Position numbers and translations under genes: made by a program
In this document: positions 1 through 10,261 of the stretch, in pieces
Layout: each line of letters begins with the position of its first letter
Position numbering within the stretch: position 1 is the stretch's first letter
From: Pochonia chlamydosporia 170
Taxonomy: Eukaryota; Ascomycota; Sordariomycetes; Hypocreales; Clavicipitaceae
Reading direction: 5' to 3'
Assembly: GCF_001653235.2 (NCBI RefSeq)
Contig: NC_035791.1
Location: 2,604,001-2,668,000 of the forward strand
Length of the DNA stretch: 64,000 nt
The notes under the pieces: generated by a model
Seen by the model: the letters and a program-made list of their open reading frames with translations, nothing else
Databases searched by the model: none
Told to the model about the DNA's origin: nothing

Positions 1-260
1 GGCACGACACTGATGCGGAGAGGTGGTAGTGTAGTAGTGGTGGATTGATTGATATTGGTTTCGTGTGAACTATCGTAGGGGGTATCTATGTCAAGCAATA
101 TGCGCCTTTCCATCCAACGCCGAATATGTCATCAGAAAGTATGGTGTACTATATACAAGAGGGCTTGGCAGGTGATTATCATCAGGAGCTAGTTGATCGT
201 GTGCTGATTGTGTTACATGTTGAAGTGTATGAAGTGTGTGCGGTTTCCGAGGCGAGGGGA

Positions 261-1123
261 CTAGTAGATTCTCATCCGGGCAGCCCAACCTGTCTCCTTT
301 TGATCAATGTTGATCTTGAACGGGAACGGATTGCCGCCTTGTGCGGTGATGGGCGGGATGTGATCTTTGTGAGCGTTGGCAAAGGTGACGATTTTCATGG
401 CGGTTGTAAGGAGAGTTTGCTCCATGGCGCGACGAACTTTGGCTCGTTCTATAAAAAGAGTTAGCAGCAGGAATAAACATCATGTTGCTGAAGCAAGGAC
501 AGCTATTCTCCCGAGGAACATATAGGATTTGGGAATGAGACAAGGCATACCACTCTCGGTCCTGGGCTCAGCAACAGTCACTTTTAGAGTCCAACTCTCC
601 CAGCAGACCTCCTCGTCACCACGGGACAGCCAGGCCTTGCGACGGCGCTTCTCGAAGAACTGGATGGCGACCTGTCCGCGGCCACCGCCATTGGTGGCAG
701 CGTGATTTCCACCGCCGGAGGAGCGCTCAGCGTCGAGTTGGCGCTCGAGGGCCGAGGCGCGCTGGTCAATCATGGTTTCGAGCTCGTCGTCATCGACATA
801 CGGTAGGGTAAGGTCCAGGACATCGCGGGTGCGGGGCGTAAGGGATGGGAAGAAACGTGTGAAGAAGATGGTGTGGAGGATGCCTTGCGGGAAGATGTTA
901 GTTATTTTGTATTTTTTTTTTTCGTTTCATGTATTATCCCGAGATGCCGGTTGGTGATTGAGGAAGCGTGATATGGAGGATAGGGCGGGTTAAAATTGCG
1001 CTGCCGTCGGCGCGACGTTGGCTATTGGTGACGATGTGACTGACCTTTGACGACATCCCGGACGGAGCGGGGATCGGTAAACACGTCGAGTATAAACTCT
1101 GGCGGGTCCTTTTGCTGGTCCAT
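261..1123 (-). CDS. ATG101: Autophagy-related protein 101 (ATG101)
   Basis: Three exons on the minus strand: 1123-1045, 883-551 and 448-261, joined in frame to give 199 aa. The protein has the fungal ATG101 layout: an N-terminal segment with PPEFILDVFTDPRSVRD, then IDQRASALERQL, the conserved EVCWESWTL strand, and a C-terminal helix and strand ending NPFPFKINI. ATG101 is a HORMA-fold partner of Atg13 in the Atg1/ULK autophagy-initiation complex. It is present in filamentous fungi and animals and missing from budding yeast. Both introns have GT and AG ends, and the exon joins restore family motifs (VKG-ILHTIFFTRFF and PRTES-ERAK). The start is the first ATG before the conserved PPEF segment. 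It is divergent from PEX3 across a shared 1.35 kb region. Confidence 0.93.
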
Positions 1124-2470
1124 TGTATGGCGGTGGTGAGGATGTTGCGGATGGGATATGGGAGAATACGGGAGGATGTTGGCTCTTGTGGTTTTTTTTC
1201 GCTCGGATGGTGTGAGCTTGCGTCCGGCACAGAGCTCGACTGAAGTGAGGAGAGGGCAAGAATAGAGGTGAGGTGAGCCGGAGGTGAGCTGGAAGATGGA
1301 CATGGAAGGCTTGAAGGCGGAGTGGTTTCTTGATCAGCCGCGCGACGTCAGAGCTTGCTTTGGCGGGGCGGGGGAAGCATTGAGCAGTGATGAGGGGCAT
1401 TTGCAGGTGCTGGCCGGGGCTCTTCAATGGACATCTGTACCGTTGAGCCCATTTGAGAAGCAGACTGGACTTGGATGTCAGGCGTAAGCAGGTGCTTCGA
1501 CGCTGGTTACTGGCTGCATCTGGGTTCAGTCTGGTGCTGCCACTGGAGGGCTACAGATGGGCTGATAGCGCTATCCGATCCGGTTCCAGCCAGACTTGGC
1601 CCGTAAATGGGACCAGACCATTGGCCCCAGTGCCACCATAGCTGCTCAGATGGTGCATGTCATGGGATGTGACATCTGGATGTTAAGCCAAGCATAGCTT
1701 ACTGCATCACTGAACCATTACGGAGCACTCCGCCCGCCCAAGTATCAAGTCCCAGTACTCCGTACATCACTCCCAGCCACCTTGCTGCAAGACTCCCGTT
1801 GCACCAGCCACAATGCCAGGCCCTCGCCACAGCCCAACTTGACACTTGCTTTCTGTGGCAGCAAGTACCGAATACAGCCTTCACCAGCGTGAAAGGTACC
1901 AGGCTCTTTACCCCGAGGCTCCGTTCCTGTCACGAATTGCCAGCATGCCCGTGGTGTGGTGTGGCGCTCTCCTCGGGAACCGAGGCCTCGGCTCCCCAAA
2001 GCTCCCATAATTGTCAAGTCCCACTCTATCCATTCAACGGCCAAGCCAAGCCATGGCGGAAGGTGCGTGCTGGGGCACCTGCTGCCGGAGCTGCATCTTC
2101 GGCCACCATCATCGACGCAACCCACAAGTCAAGTCAAGTCAAGTCAAGTTTACCACGCCCTCGCTGCATTCTCCAACTCACATTGAACGCTTCGTTTTCT
2201 CGTTTTTTGCTGCACACCACCTCCTCAACATTAATTTTAGAAAGAAAGGAGAAAACCCCCCTGCTCCTTATTCTCGCCCCTTGTCTTCCTCACATGTCGT
2301 TTGCTTAAACTCGGCTCTCCCTTTCCCGTGGGTTTTAGACTTGGCATCACGAGGGGACCTGTTCGCGCCTGATTATACATAACCTTCCTTGTGTTCAATG
2401 GGCTTGGCATGCCCGCCTATTCCATGATCTAAATCACCACTATCCCTCGATTTTCTCCTCGTCCTCAGCC
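1124..2470. promoter_or_regulatory. Shared upstream region between ATG101 and PEX3
   Basis: This is the 1.35 kb between two divergent starts. I see no coding gene in it. It holds one TACTCCGTA word (1756-1764), a run of the pentamer AAGTC (about 2125-2149) and a pyrimidine-rich stretch just before the PEX3 start. Its role as a promoter for both genes is inferred from position only. Confidence 0.5.
2125..2149. repeat. AAGTC pentanucleotide microsatellite
   Basis: About five tandem copies of AAGTC lie upstream of PEX3. The same unit recurs at 20191-20212. Confidence 0.85.
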
Positions 2471-4251
2471 ATGTTCTCCTCTACGCGCCGCTGGCTGCGC
2501 AACAATAGGACGCCCATTGCCATTGGTGTTGGCATCATTGGCGCGGGATACGTTGCCACCCAATATGTCTTGAACAAGATCAATGATGCGCGCGAGCGTA
2601 TGAGCAGCGATCGCATCGCCAAGGAGAAGTGAGTGTTTTGCATGTCTTGATACCTTTGGCATTCAATGTCACGAATTCATCATGAGAAGCTCTGTGCACT
2701 GACAAACCTGCCATCACAGCCTCCGGCGCCGCTTCGAGCAGAACCAAGAAGACTGCACCTTTACCGTCCTCGCCCTGCTTCCCACCGCTACCAGTAATGT
2801 CATTGGTGTTATGAACACGGAACAAATCACATACGAGATTCAGCAGATCAAGGGCTCTACAAAGGGCTTGAAGAGTGGTGTCTCTGAGTCGACGACTAGT
2901 CCTCCCAGCATTGCGGACACTACCATGACCGAGGAGGATGGCAAGAGCATGGCTACTTCGGCTAGCATGCATAGCGAGAGTGGCATTCATGCGAGCCAGA
3001 TTGCTTCGCCTACGCCCTTCTCTGCTGCCGCTGGCCAAGACGCCGCCCAACAGGATGGTGCAGTTTCGCCGAGAGTATCTCGCAAGACAAAGCGACAGCT
3101 TTGGGACGATTTAACAATCAGCGGTACGTCGATTGCTGTTCCATATACGAGGCTATGGCAATTCATCATCTTGATTTACTAATCGGATTGCTGACTATTG
3201 TTCATAAATAGCCGTTACCCGAGCCTTCACTCTCATTTACACACTCGCTCTCCTCACAATGTTGACTCGCGTCCAACTGAACCTCCTTGGCCGGCGGAGC
3301 TATCTATCTAGCGTCGTAGCTCTCGCCACTGGCTCCCAGCAAGCCACCATTAGCCTCGAAAACAACGACGATGATAATCCTGAGCACGCATACGGCAGCG
3401 ACTTTGACACCAACCGCAAGTATCTCACCTTTAGCTGGTGGCTCTTGAATAAGGGCTGGGTGCAAGTCATGAACCGTGTTGAAAGTGCAGTACGAACTGT
3501 GTTTGGAAGTCTTAGCCCCCGCGACTTGGTCAGCTTTGATCGATTCAGTGACCTCACCATGGAAGTCCGGAAGTTGGTCGAGGGTGCAACCGCAGAGGAA
3601 CGTCGACAAGCAGACTGGTTAACCTTCTTGCTCCCCCCCCGCGATCAGGAGGAAGACGTTATTCGCCAGTCGGGCATCCTGGAAGACAATTCCATGCAGG
3701 GAGGTGCCGCTGCTGAACCCTCACCCGCTGCCCTTAGACGGCTGCTGGACGAGACGGCCGACCTGATCGAGTCGCCTTCCTTCTCACACGTCCTCACCCT
3801 TATCCTGGACGCTGCCTTTGAAACGCTGGTTGACAAGAAGCTAGCCACGGAAGCATTTGAGCTTCCTTCTCAATCGCCCTTCCCGCCGCCAGAGTCCATG
3901 GAGCTTCGTCACTCTAAACTCATCCTCCTACCCAAGATCTTATCAGTCTTGACCAGGCAAGCCCACGTCATCGGCAACGGTGTACCCAACGAGTACCTCA
4001 CAGACATGGAGACAGTACGTGCTCTGGAAGCCTTTGCGGCTGTGGTCTACTCGAGTAACTGGGAGAACGAGATCCGCGACGAAGGCATCATGGGGAGCGC
4101 CGTGAACATTAGCAAACGTGATGTAGAGTCACAACTCCTTCAGCCTCTCGAGAAGGGGAAGCAGACGGATGCGGGGGACAGTATTGTCATGGTGGATTCA
4201 CCAGGTGGCTTTGAGGATGCGTGGGAGAAGGCGTTGCAAAAGAACTCATGA
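2471..4251 (+). CDS. PEX3: Peroxin-3 (PEX3), peroxisomal membrane biogenesis factor
   Basis: Three exons (2471-2628, 2720-3123, 3212-4251) encode 533 aa. The N-terminus MFSSTRRWLRNNRTP is followed by a membrane segment at about residues 14-33 and then the conserved RIAKENLRRRFEQNQEDC block that the first splice join completes. The segment VTRAFTLIYTLALLTMLTRVQLNLLGR after the second join is typical Pex3. A Ser/Thr-rich insert at roughly residues 95-170 separates these blocks. In the family, Pex3 sits in the peroxisomal/ER membrane, docks Pex19 and inserts membrane proteins, and in yeasts also anchors pexophagy receptors. Length fits filamentous-fungal Pex3. The start ATG at 2471 is the first that gives the N-terminal anchor. 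Confidence 0.95.
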
Positions 4252-5026
4252 CGATGAGGGTTCACGATATATCTCATGTTTTTGTATTGAATGAAATAAA
4301 CTGGGCATGTACTTGAGGTGATGATTTTGGCATGAGGGGGGCGTCATGTACGACTGATACAGGCACGGGTTTTTTTTTTTTCCCCTATTTTTTTGAGTCT
4401 TTGGCATGGGTCACTTCTATCTGTAGAATGTACAGCATGGGACTGTTCATCATGGTGTCATGAGCATCGTCCTTTTTAAAACGAGCAATAATGAAATGTT
4501 TTCCATTTCAAAGATTTGTCACATATAAGAAATGATCAGAATCATCTTCTGCCTAGAACCAACTTGCACAACACTCAAGGGGGGGTCTAAACGCTGCAGT
4601 CGACAAACCCGACGCAGCATCGGCCTCATGCTGACCTCGCAAGTCTCGCATAAATAACGCTTCTGTATTCTCTTCCCACCACAATAGAAAGTTGGATGTA
4701 GTGATGATTGCAGACAAAGTAGTCAGTCTGTTTGTCATTGCTTGTGTTATTGTCTGCTTCTCTCATATCAAAAAATAGCGTGCATCTACTACCACAGAGT
4801 CATACTGCGTCCTTGCATGGGTACCTAAAAACCCAAGACATTCCACCAAGCTATGAACGACATGGGGTTGCTGCTGCGTCAGTTTTATTTTTTTTTTTTT
4901 TCCCCGCTCATGTTGTAGCTCGATGCGAGAGGCATATAAGTTGGCTCCAAGTGCCGATCTTGTCTCTCTCGTGGGCCCGTACACGCTTGTATTGCGGATT
5001 ACTCGTGAACAGTCAAAGTTTCTATA
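4252..5026. other. Intergenic region after PEX3
   Basis: It holds the PEX3 3' end and homopolymer T runs near 4371-4395 and 4890. I see no supportable gene; open frames here are short and not protein-like. Confidence 0.6.
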
Positions 5027-5746
5027 ATGTGGGCGTCCAGGGTTTTCCTCCTGCTTCCGCTGGCGGCCAAGGTGAGAAGCGAGATCAAGCAGGAATAGAA
5101 CTCGTTGCAAATTGTTGACTCCTGTGTTAGGTCCTAGCCTCTCCTGCTCTTGTCCCCGAATCGGGAGTCCCCGGATATGGAGTCCATGAGTTACAGTGGG
5201 AAGTGGAAGTATTTCCAGGACAAGTCATGAACTTTACGGGCACCGTTGAGAGTGTCGATCGCCAGGCTGCTGCGCTGAACCCAACGTACAAGGAGGAATA
5301 TTTGGCGCGCAACCCCGATGTCTCTGCCGAGAAGACTCTAGACGCGCGTTGGATCCAGGGTAGCTGGAAAATGATCTATTGTAAGCCGGGGCACGGCTGG
5401 GAAATGGGAGACAGAGACGCTGCAAAGGACGGGATTAAGTACCTCCAGGGAGTGCCTGGTGAGCCTGCATCCTCACCTGGTCCTGGTATGTGTGGTCGAG
5501 TTAGCTGCTCGTATGACACGGCCATCTGGTGGTGCAATGATGTAAGTGCTTTCTCTGTTTGTGTGCAACGGCATGATGCGGCTCGGCTAACATAAGGTCC
5601 CTTAGAACCCCAGGTGGAAGAGACTAGAATCATTTGGCAGGATAGCCCAGGGTGCAGAAATGATTCTCAAAGCTTGTGTGATGGCTCTCGGCCAGCACTT
5701 TGCCACTGATAATTGGAACGTTATTATTAGAAAGGACTATTGTTAA
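5027..5746 (+). CDS. Small secreted cysteine-containing protein, function unknown
   Basis: Three exons are proposed: 5027-5071, 5131-5541 and 5606-5746, giving 198 aa. The first exon encodes a signal-peptide-like start (MWASRVFLLLPLAAK), and the join adds VLASPALV, a plausible signal-peptidase site. The mature part has six cysteines, in IYCKPG, MCGRVSC, WWCND, KACVMAL and a terminal YC. The block CGRVSCSYDTAIWWCNDN resembles a motif I associate with small secreted fungal proteins, but I cannot name a family. Both introns have GT and AG ends and keep the frame open. Secretion is inferred from the leader. An effector-like or extracellular role is possible but unproven. Confidence 0.75.
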
Positions 5747-6337
5747 AGTTGGAGTGCGAAGTCCCCCATTGTGCTCTCAAGGACACACCTTGGTACTTGT
5801 AAGCTTCTCTCAAGCTCCTTGCACTTGACGAGGGTTTATGTGACTCACCACACAGCTGTGCGAGGCGAGCAATAGAACTTGAGAATGCACGAGGATGTCG
5901 TTAAAGGCACTTGAACGAGCTTTGGAGTGCAAGACGTGATGGAGGCTATGTACTGACCATTAAAGCAAAGTAGTCTAGTCATCAATTGTTGGCAAACTTG
6001 CTGCAGCGCTGCATTCAAACTATCCCTCCGCCCTTTGTAATACTCCACCTGTAGGAAGCTTTCAAAGCCGTGCGCAACTCGAGGCTGGAGGGAGACTGAA
6101 CCATTTTGAAGGTCTCCACGGCTATAATGCGCGTTTTGTGTCTATAACGAGATATAGGCCATCCACGGGTTTATATACCGCTATACAGTCTGCCACTGTC
6201 TCAGAGCACGTACAGTCGGCGCCGTAGTTGTTCAATGGCGAGCTAGGAGATTGGCTTGAACACCGTTGGCAAACGAGCCTGGTGCCGGAATCAGCCATGC
6301 TTTTAGATTCTTGATGCAGTCGTCATGTACGGCGGCT
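5747..6337. other. Intergenic region between convergent genes
   Basis: It lies between the secreted-protein gene and BET5, whose 3' ends face each other. I see nothing supportable in it on either strand. Confidence 0.6.
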
Positions 6338-6922
6338 TCACAGCAAGCCACGAATAAATTGGTCTAGGCCCAGCTCAAACAGTTCATTCTTGACGCCTTC
6401 GCCGCCCTTATGTTCGACAGGCGCAAGTGGATTCTTGACAACTGCCGACACCAGGTGGTCCACGTTAGCAGGAAAACAGGAAAAAGGGGTTGTGTTGAAC
6501 CAGAGATTGTTCCTAGCCAACAAGACGTACCATATTCTACCCAAAGATTTATGTATATCTGATGCAAGACATTTCGCATACTTGGCGAGCCCGTGTCAGT
6601 GAGCAAGACGAAGCGCAAATTTGCTGGCGTCTCGTAGTAATGAAGCTTGTACTGCCCCGTACGATAGCTGATGAAGGCGTCGTCGTCACCGCCCAGCTTG
6701 CGAACCATGTTGCGCAGAGAGAATACGGTTCCGAAGATGAGCTTAGCGTCGTCGGAGGCACTGGTGCCAGTGCGCGAGGAGGGCCGTTGGGCGGGTAGCC
6801 ATGATTTGGTGTATATACATTCGGCTGAGTTTTGGTTAGCGGCGATTTGGAAGATATTTTGTTGCAGGATAAGCAAGTGACGTACTGTGGCGATCGAATA
6901 TGTAGAAGGAGAAGACGGCCAT
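6338..6922 (-). CDS. BET5: TRAPP complex core subunit BET5 (TRAPPC1)
   Basis: Three exons on the minus strand (6922-6886, 6824-6531, 6441-6338) give 144 aa. The N-terminus MAVFSFYIFDRHTECIYTKSW is the hallmark longin-fold start of Bet5/TRAPPC1. The middle holds AKLIFGTVFSLRNMVRKLGG and the YKLHYYETPANLRFVLLTDT strand, and the last join gives LWVEY-VVKNPLAP. The first exon is only 37 nt, and both splice joins rebuild family motifs. Bet5 is a core subunit of TRAPP, the Rab exchange factor and tether for ER-to-Golgi and intra-Golgi transport. The length is close to other fungal orthologues. It is divergent from the CaMKK-type kinase gene. Confidence 0.94.
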
Positions 6923-7892
6923 GGTGATGGTAGGCGAGCAGCTCAGGGGTCAGATGGAGACAGTCAGTATTTTACGATGGTGATTCAACCCGCAAGAAGG
7001 CGGTTGAATGCACTCAGCCTCGTCGGACAGTCACTCGGCGCCCAAATTGTCGAATTGGGTAGCAAACGAGCTTGTCTTCCAAAGGCAGACGAGCAATAGA
7101 CATGCGGTTGACTCCCTCCACTGGTGTACTCCGAGAGCGCGATGTTGATCCAGACGACGTCGAAGGTTGGTTGTTGTGGAGGTCCGTCACGGTCTGGTGG
7201 ACTGGACCTATCAGGCACTTTCTCACCACTCACCAAGGAAGCAGGAGCGAGGCACCCCGCCTCCTCTCGAATCTCCACCATCCACCGTCCACCGTCCACT
7301 TTCCACCACCACACTATACCACACCAGTTGACCCCACCTAGAGACAGAAAGATGCACTTGGATCAAAATCAAAGGCGTCGTGAATCGAAACTCGCTTGTC
7401 ACCATACTTTTTTTTTTTACGATTGCGCCAACTCACACTCAATACTATATTAGCCATTGCTGCGAAGCTCACAAGGCTTATTTGTCATATTTTCCCACCT
7501 GCCCGGCTTCTTCTACGTTCGATCGGTATCGAGAACCGCTGCCTACCATAGCACGTAGGGTAGCTCTCGACTGAATTACGAACCTCGACAGTTCCATCCC
7601 CAATCACAGAATACCCGTCCCTCGTCCCACCAGACCACCAATTGATTTGATTCCAGCTCCATTTCCAGCCGCACCATCTGGATGACTGGGCTCCAACGCC
7701 GATCTCCGCTTGGCAGCCTCGCATCAAGGCTCTTGGACTCTCAGCCCTACCGCATTATTGTCCTTTCAGACTGCACATAAAATTTGGTCAAGTACTTTAA
7801 GTTGGACTTACTCGGAAGCTGGTGAAGCTTCCCAACTAGAACCCAAACACAGGCCTGTGGCAAAACCGCACGGCCCAGAGCCACTGCTCACG
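6923..7892. promoter_or_regulatory. Shared upstream region between BET5 and the CaMKK-type kinase
   Basis: About 970 bp separate the two divergent starts. It contains a CCACC/TCCACC-rich tract at about 7266-7315 and a T run near 7408-7418. I see no gene. Promoter function for both genes is inferred from position. Confidence 0.45.
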
Positions 7893-10261
7893 ATGTCTAG
7901 CAAGACCGTCCCAATCGTCGGGGAGCAACAGCCGCACACTACGAACATGTCCTCGCCTCAACTCACCATTGACCATGTAGATGATGACCAAGAAGCCCTG
8001 GACAGGTCGCGGCCTCCCCTTGCAACTACCGTGTAAGTCAACGGAAAGCCAGCGCTTGGAGAGCCGTTTTCTGGCCTACCTTTGCTAACAACAGCCCGGC
8101 AGTTCAGAGCCTCCTGCTCTACGCGGTTATTCCAGCCCCATGAGACACCACAAACGTACCCCCAGTGCGCATAGAGAAATCAAGGTGAGATTTCTCCTTT
8201 TAAGCGGGCAGCATTGTCAGCAACATCCATGCCTTTGTAGGTAAAGATGCTGTCACCTAACACTGTATTGCCCGAATAGGAAACCCTTGACGCCCGTGTT
8301 GAATTCACCAGCGATGAATCCGACGGAAGGACGTATCATCGAATCAACCAGTATGTTATCGTCGAGGAGATTGGTAGGGGTTCGTATGGCGCCGTTCACC
8401 GCGCAACTGATCAGTTCGGCAATGAGTTTGTAAGTTCTTTTCTGCTCTTCCTCCTTCTGCAGCACATCAAAGATTCACCCCTGACCTTGCCGCACCAAAG
8501 GCCGTCAAAGAATTTTCCAAAACTCGATTAAGAAAACGAGCACAGTCGCATATTCTCCGACTAGGACCACAGAGTTCCCCCGGTCAACGTCTTCCACGGC
8601 CTCGTAGAGCTGGGGGGCCACTGTCACCTCAGCTGACAGGTTTACGGGCTGGGGAGCAGAGCGATGCATTGTTTCTGATTCGAGAGGAAATTGCCATTAT
8701 GAAAAAGCTGAATCATCCCAACTTGGTCCAATTAATTGAAGTTCTGGACGATCCTGAAGAAGACTCGTTGTACATGGTCATGGAGATGTGCAAGAAAGGC
8801 GTCATTATGAATGTCGGCTTGGACGACAGTGCTGACCCATACAACGACGAGTCTTGCCGCTGCTGGTTCCGGGATCTACTTTTGGGTATTGAATACTGTA
8901 GGTTTCTCTACTCCACCATGTGACTGTCTCGCTGGATCCGGAGTTTTCAGCATGTGGTTGTTACTTGCATTCTGACACGGGTAGATAGTGCATGCCCACG
9001 GGGTTATCCATCGCGATATCAAGCCTGATAATTTGCTGCTCTCGGATGACGAGGTTCTGAAGATTGTGGACTTTGGCGTTTCAGAGATGTTTGACAAACC
9101 TGACAACATGAAAATCTCCAAGTCTGCGGGTTCGCCTGCCTTCATGCCACCAGAGCTCTGTGGCAAACATCAAGAAGTCTCTGGGCAAGCAGCTGATATT
9201 TGGTCCATGGGCGTCACGCTCTATTGCCTGAAATACGGCAAGATACCTTTCAATCGGCCTGGCGTTCTGGAGATTTATGATGCTATCAAGACAGACAGCC
9301 CCTATATCCCTAATGGCGAGGATTCTGATTTTACAGACCTGATGAGCAGAATTCTCGACAAGGATCCGTCCAAACGAATCACCATGCTTGACCTAAGGGT
9401 ATGTGTTGTCTTGTTGTGTTCAAATACCGTGATTGTATTTTCTTCTTCCCTTCTCTCAGCTAACTTCGTCGTTCTGCACAGGAGCACCCGTGGGTGACCA
9501 AAGGCGGGTCGGATCCCTTATTGTCTGTCGAAGATAACTGCGAACACATTATTGAGCCCCCCAATGAACTTGAATTAAACCGGGCTTTTACGAGGAAGGT
9601 TAATCATCTACTTTCCATGATGAAGGCAATTCACAAGTTCAGAACTCAGTTGGCCAAAATCCGGGCTAGGCAAGATACGAGTGCAGCCAGCTCCTCGACA
9701 TCGCTTCAACCCGTCATGTCAGGCGAAGAGCCATTCAACGCAGCAGATGAGAAAGCTAAGGCCGAAGAGATAGAAACTCTCCTGGCTCGCCGTCGACATT
9801 TACTCGGCCACCAAGATGAAGACGCCGATAAGGGTCACGCCCGAGAGATTGGGGATCAAGAGCCCCTCCTGCTTGGAATTGGTACTGGAGCACGAGACGC
9901 TTTTGCCAGAGACGAGGCTACCCCAGATGTAGTAGCCGATTCCCCGACGGCGGTTGATTTTGACGTATACGACCGCGCCTACGAAGAAGCCATCAAACGC
10001 CGTATGGAAACCAAGCCGTCCAAGAAACCCACCATGTACTTGACCAGGTTCGTCAAGGAAAAAGACTACTTCAAGAAGATGGAAAACCTGGTCGAGGGCA
10101 CCGTTTTGTCACCCCCAGCCTTAAAGTCAGAATTTAAGCAAGCTACGCACGCGCTAAAGGATAACGTTTCTTCAGAGCCTGGAGCAAAATTAGCTGAAAT
10201 TGTCGAGAAAGTTGCACTTTCTGTCCCTGAGACAAAGAAACACACCAAGCCAGACCTATAG
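7893..10261 (+). CDS. Ca2+/calmodulin-dependent protein kinase kinase (CaMKK; cmkC/Ssp1-like)
   Basis: Six exons (7893-8032, 8103-8184, 8280-8429, 8501-8897, 8989-9398, 9482-10261) encode 652 aa. The Ser/Thr kinase domain starts near residue 99 with glycine loop GRGSYG (106-111), has AVKEF (Lys127), HRDIKPDN (264-271), DFG (284-286) and PPE (310-312). Between Lys127 and the alpha-C helix is an Arg/Pro-rich insert containing RLPRPRRAGG, a recognised CaMKK trait. The substrate-lobe sequence GSPAFMPPELCG is also CaMKK-like. CaMKKs phosphorylate CaMK and AMPK/SNF1-type kinases; Aspergillus cmkC and fission-yeast ssp1 are the nearest names. The C-terminal tail (about 250 residues) is acidic and probably holds the regulatory region. 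The start is the first ATG (MSSKTVPIV) in the exon-1 frame that looks conserved; an in-frame upstream ATG is possible. Confidence 0.9.
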
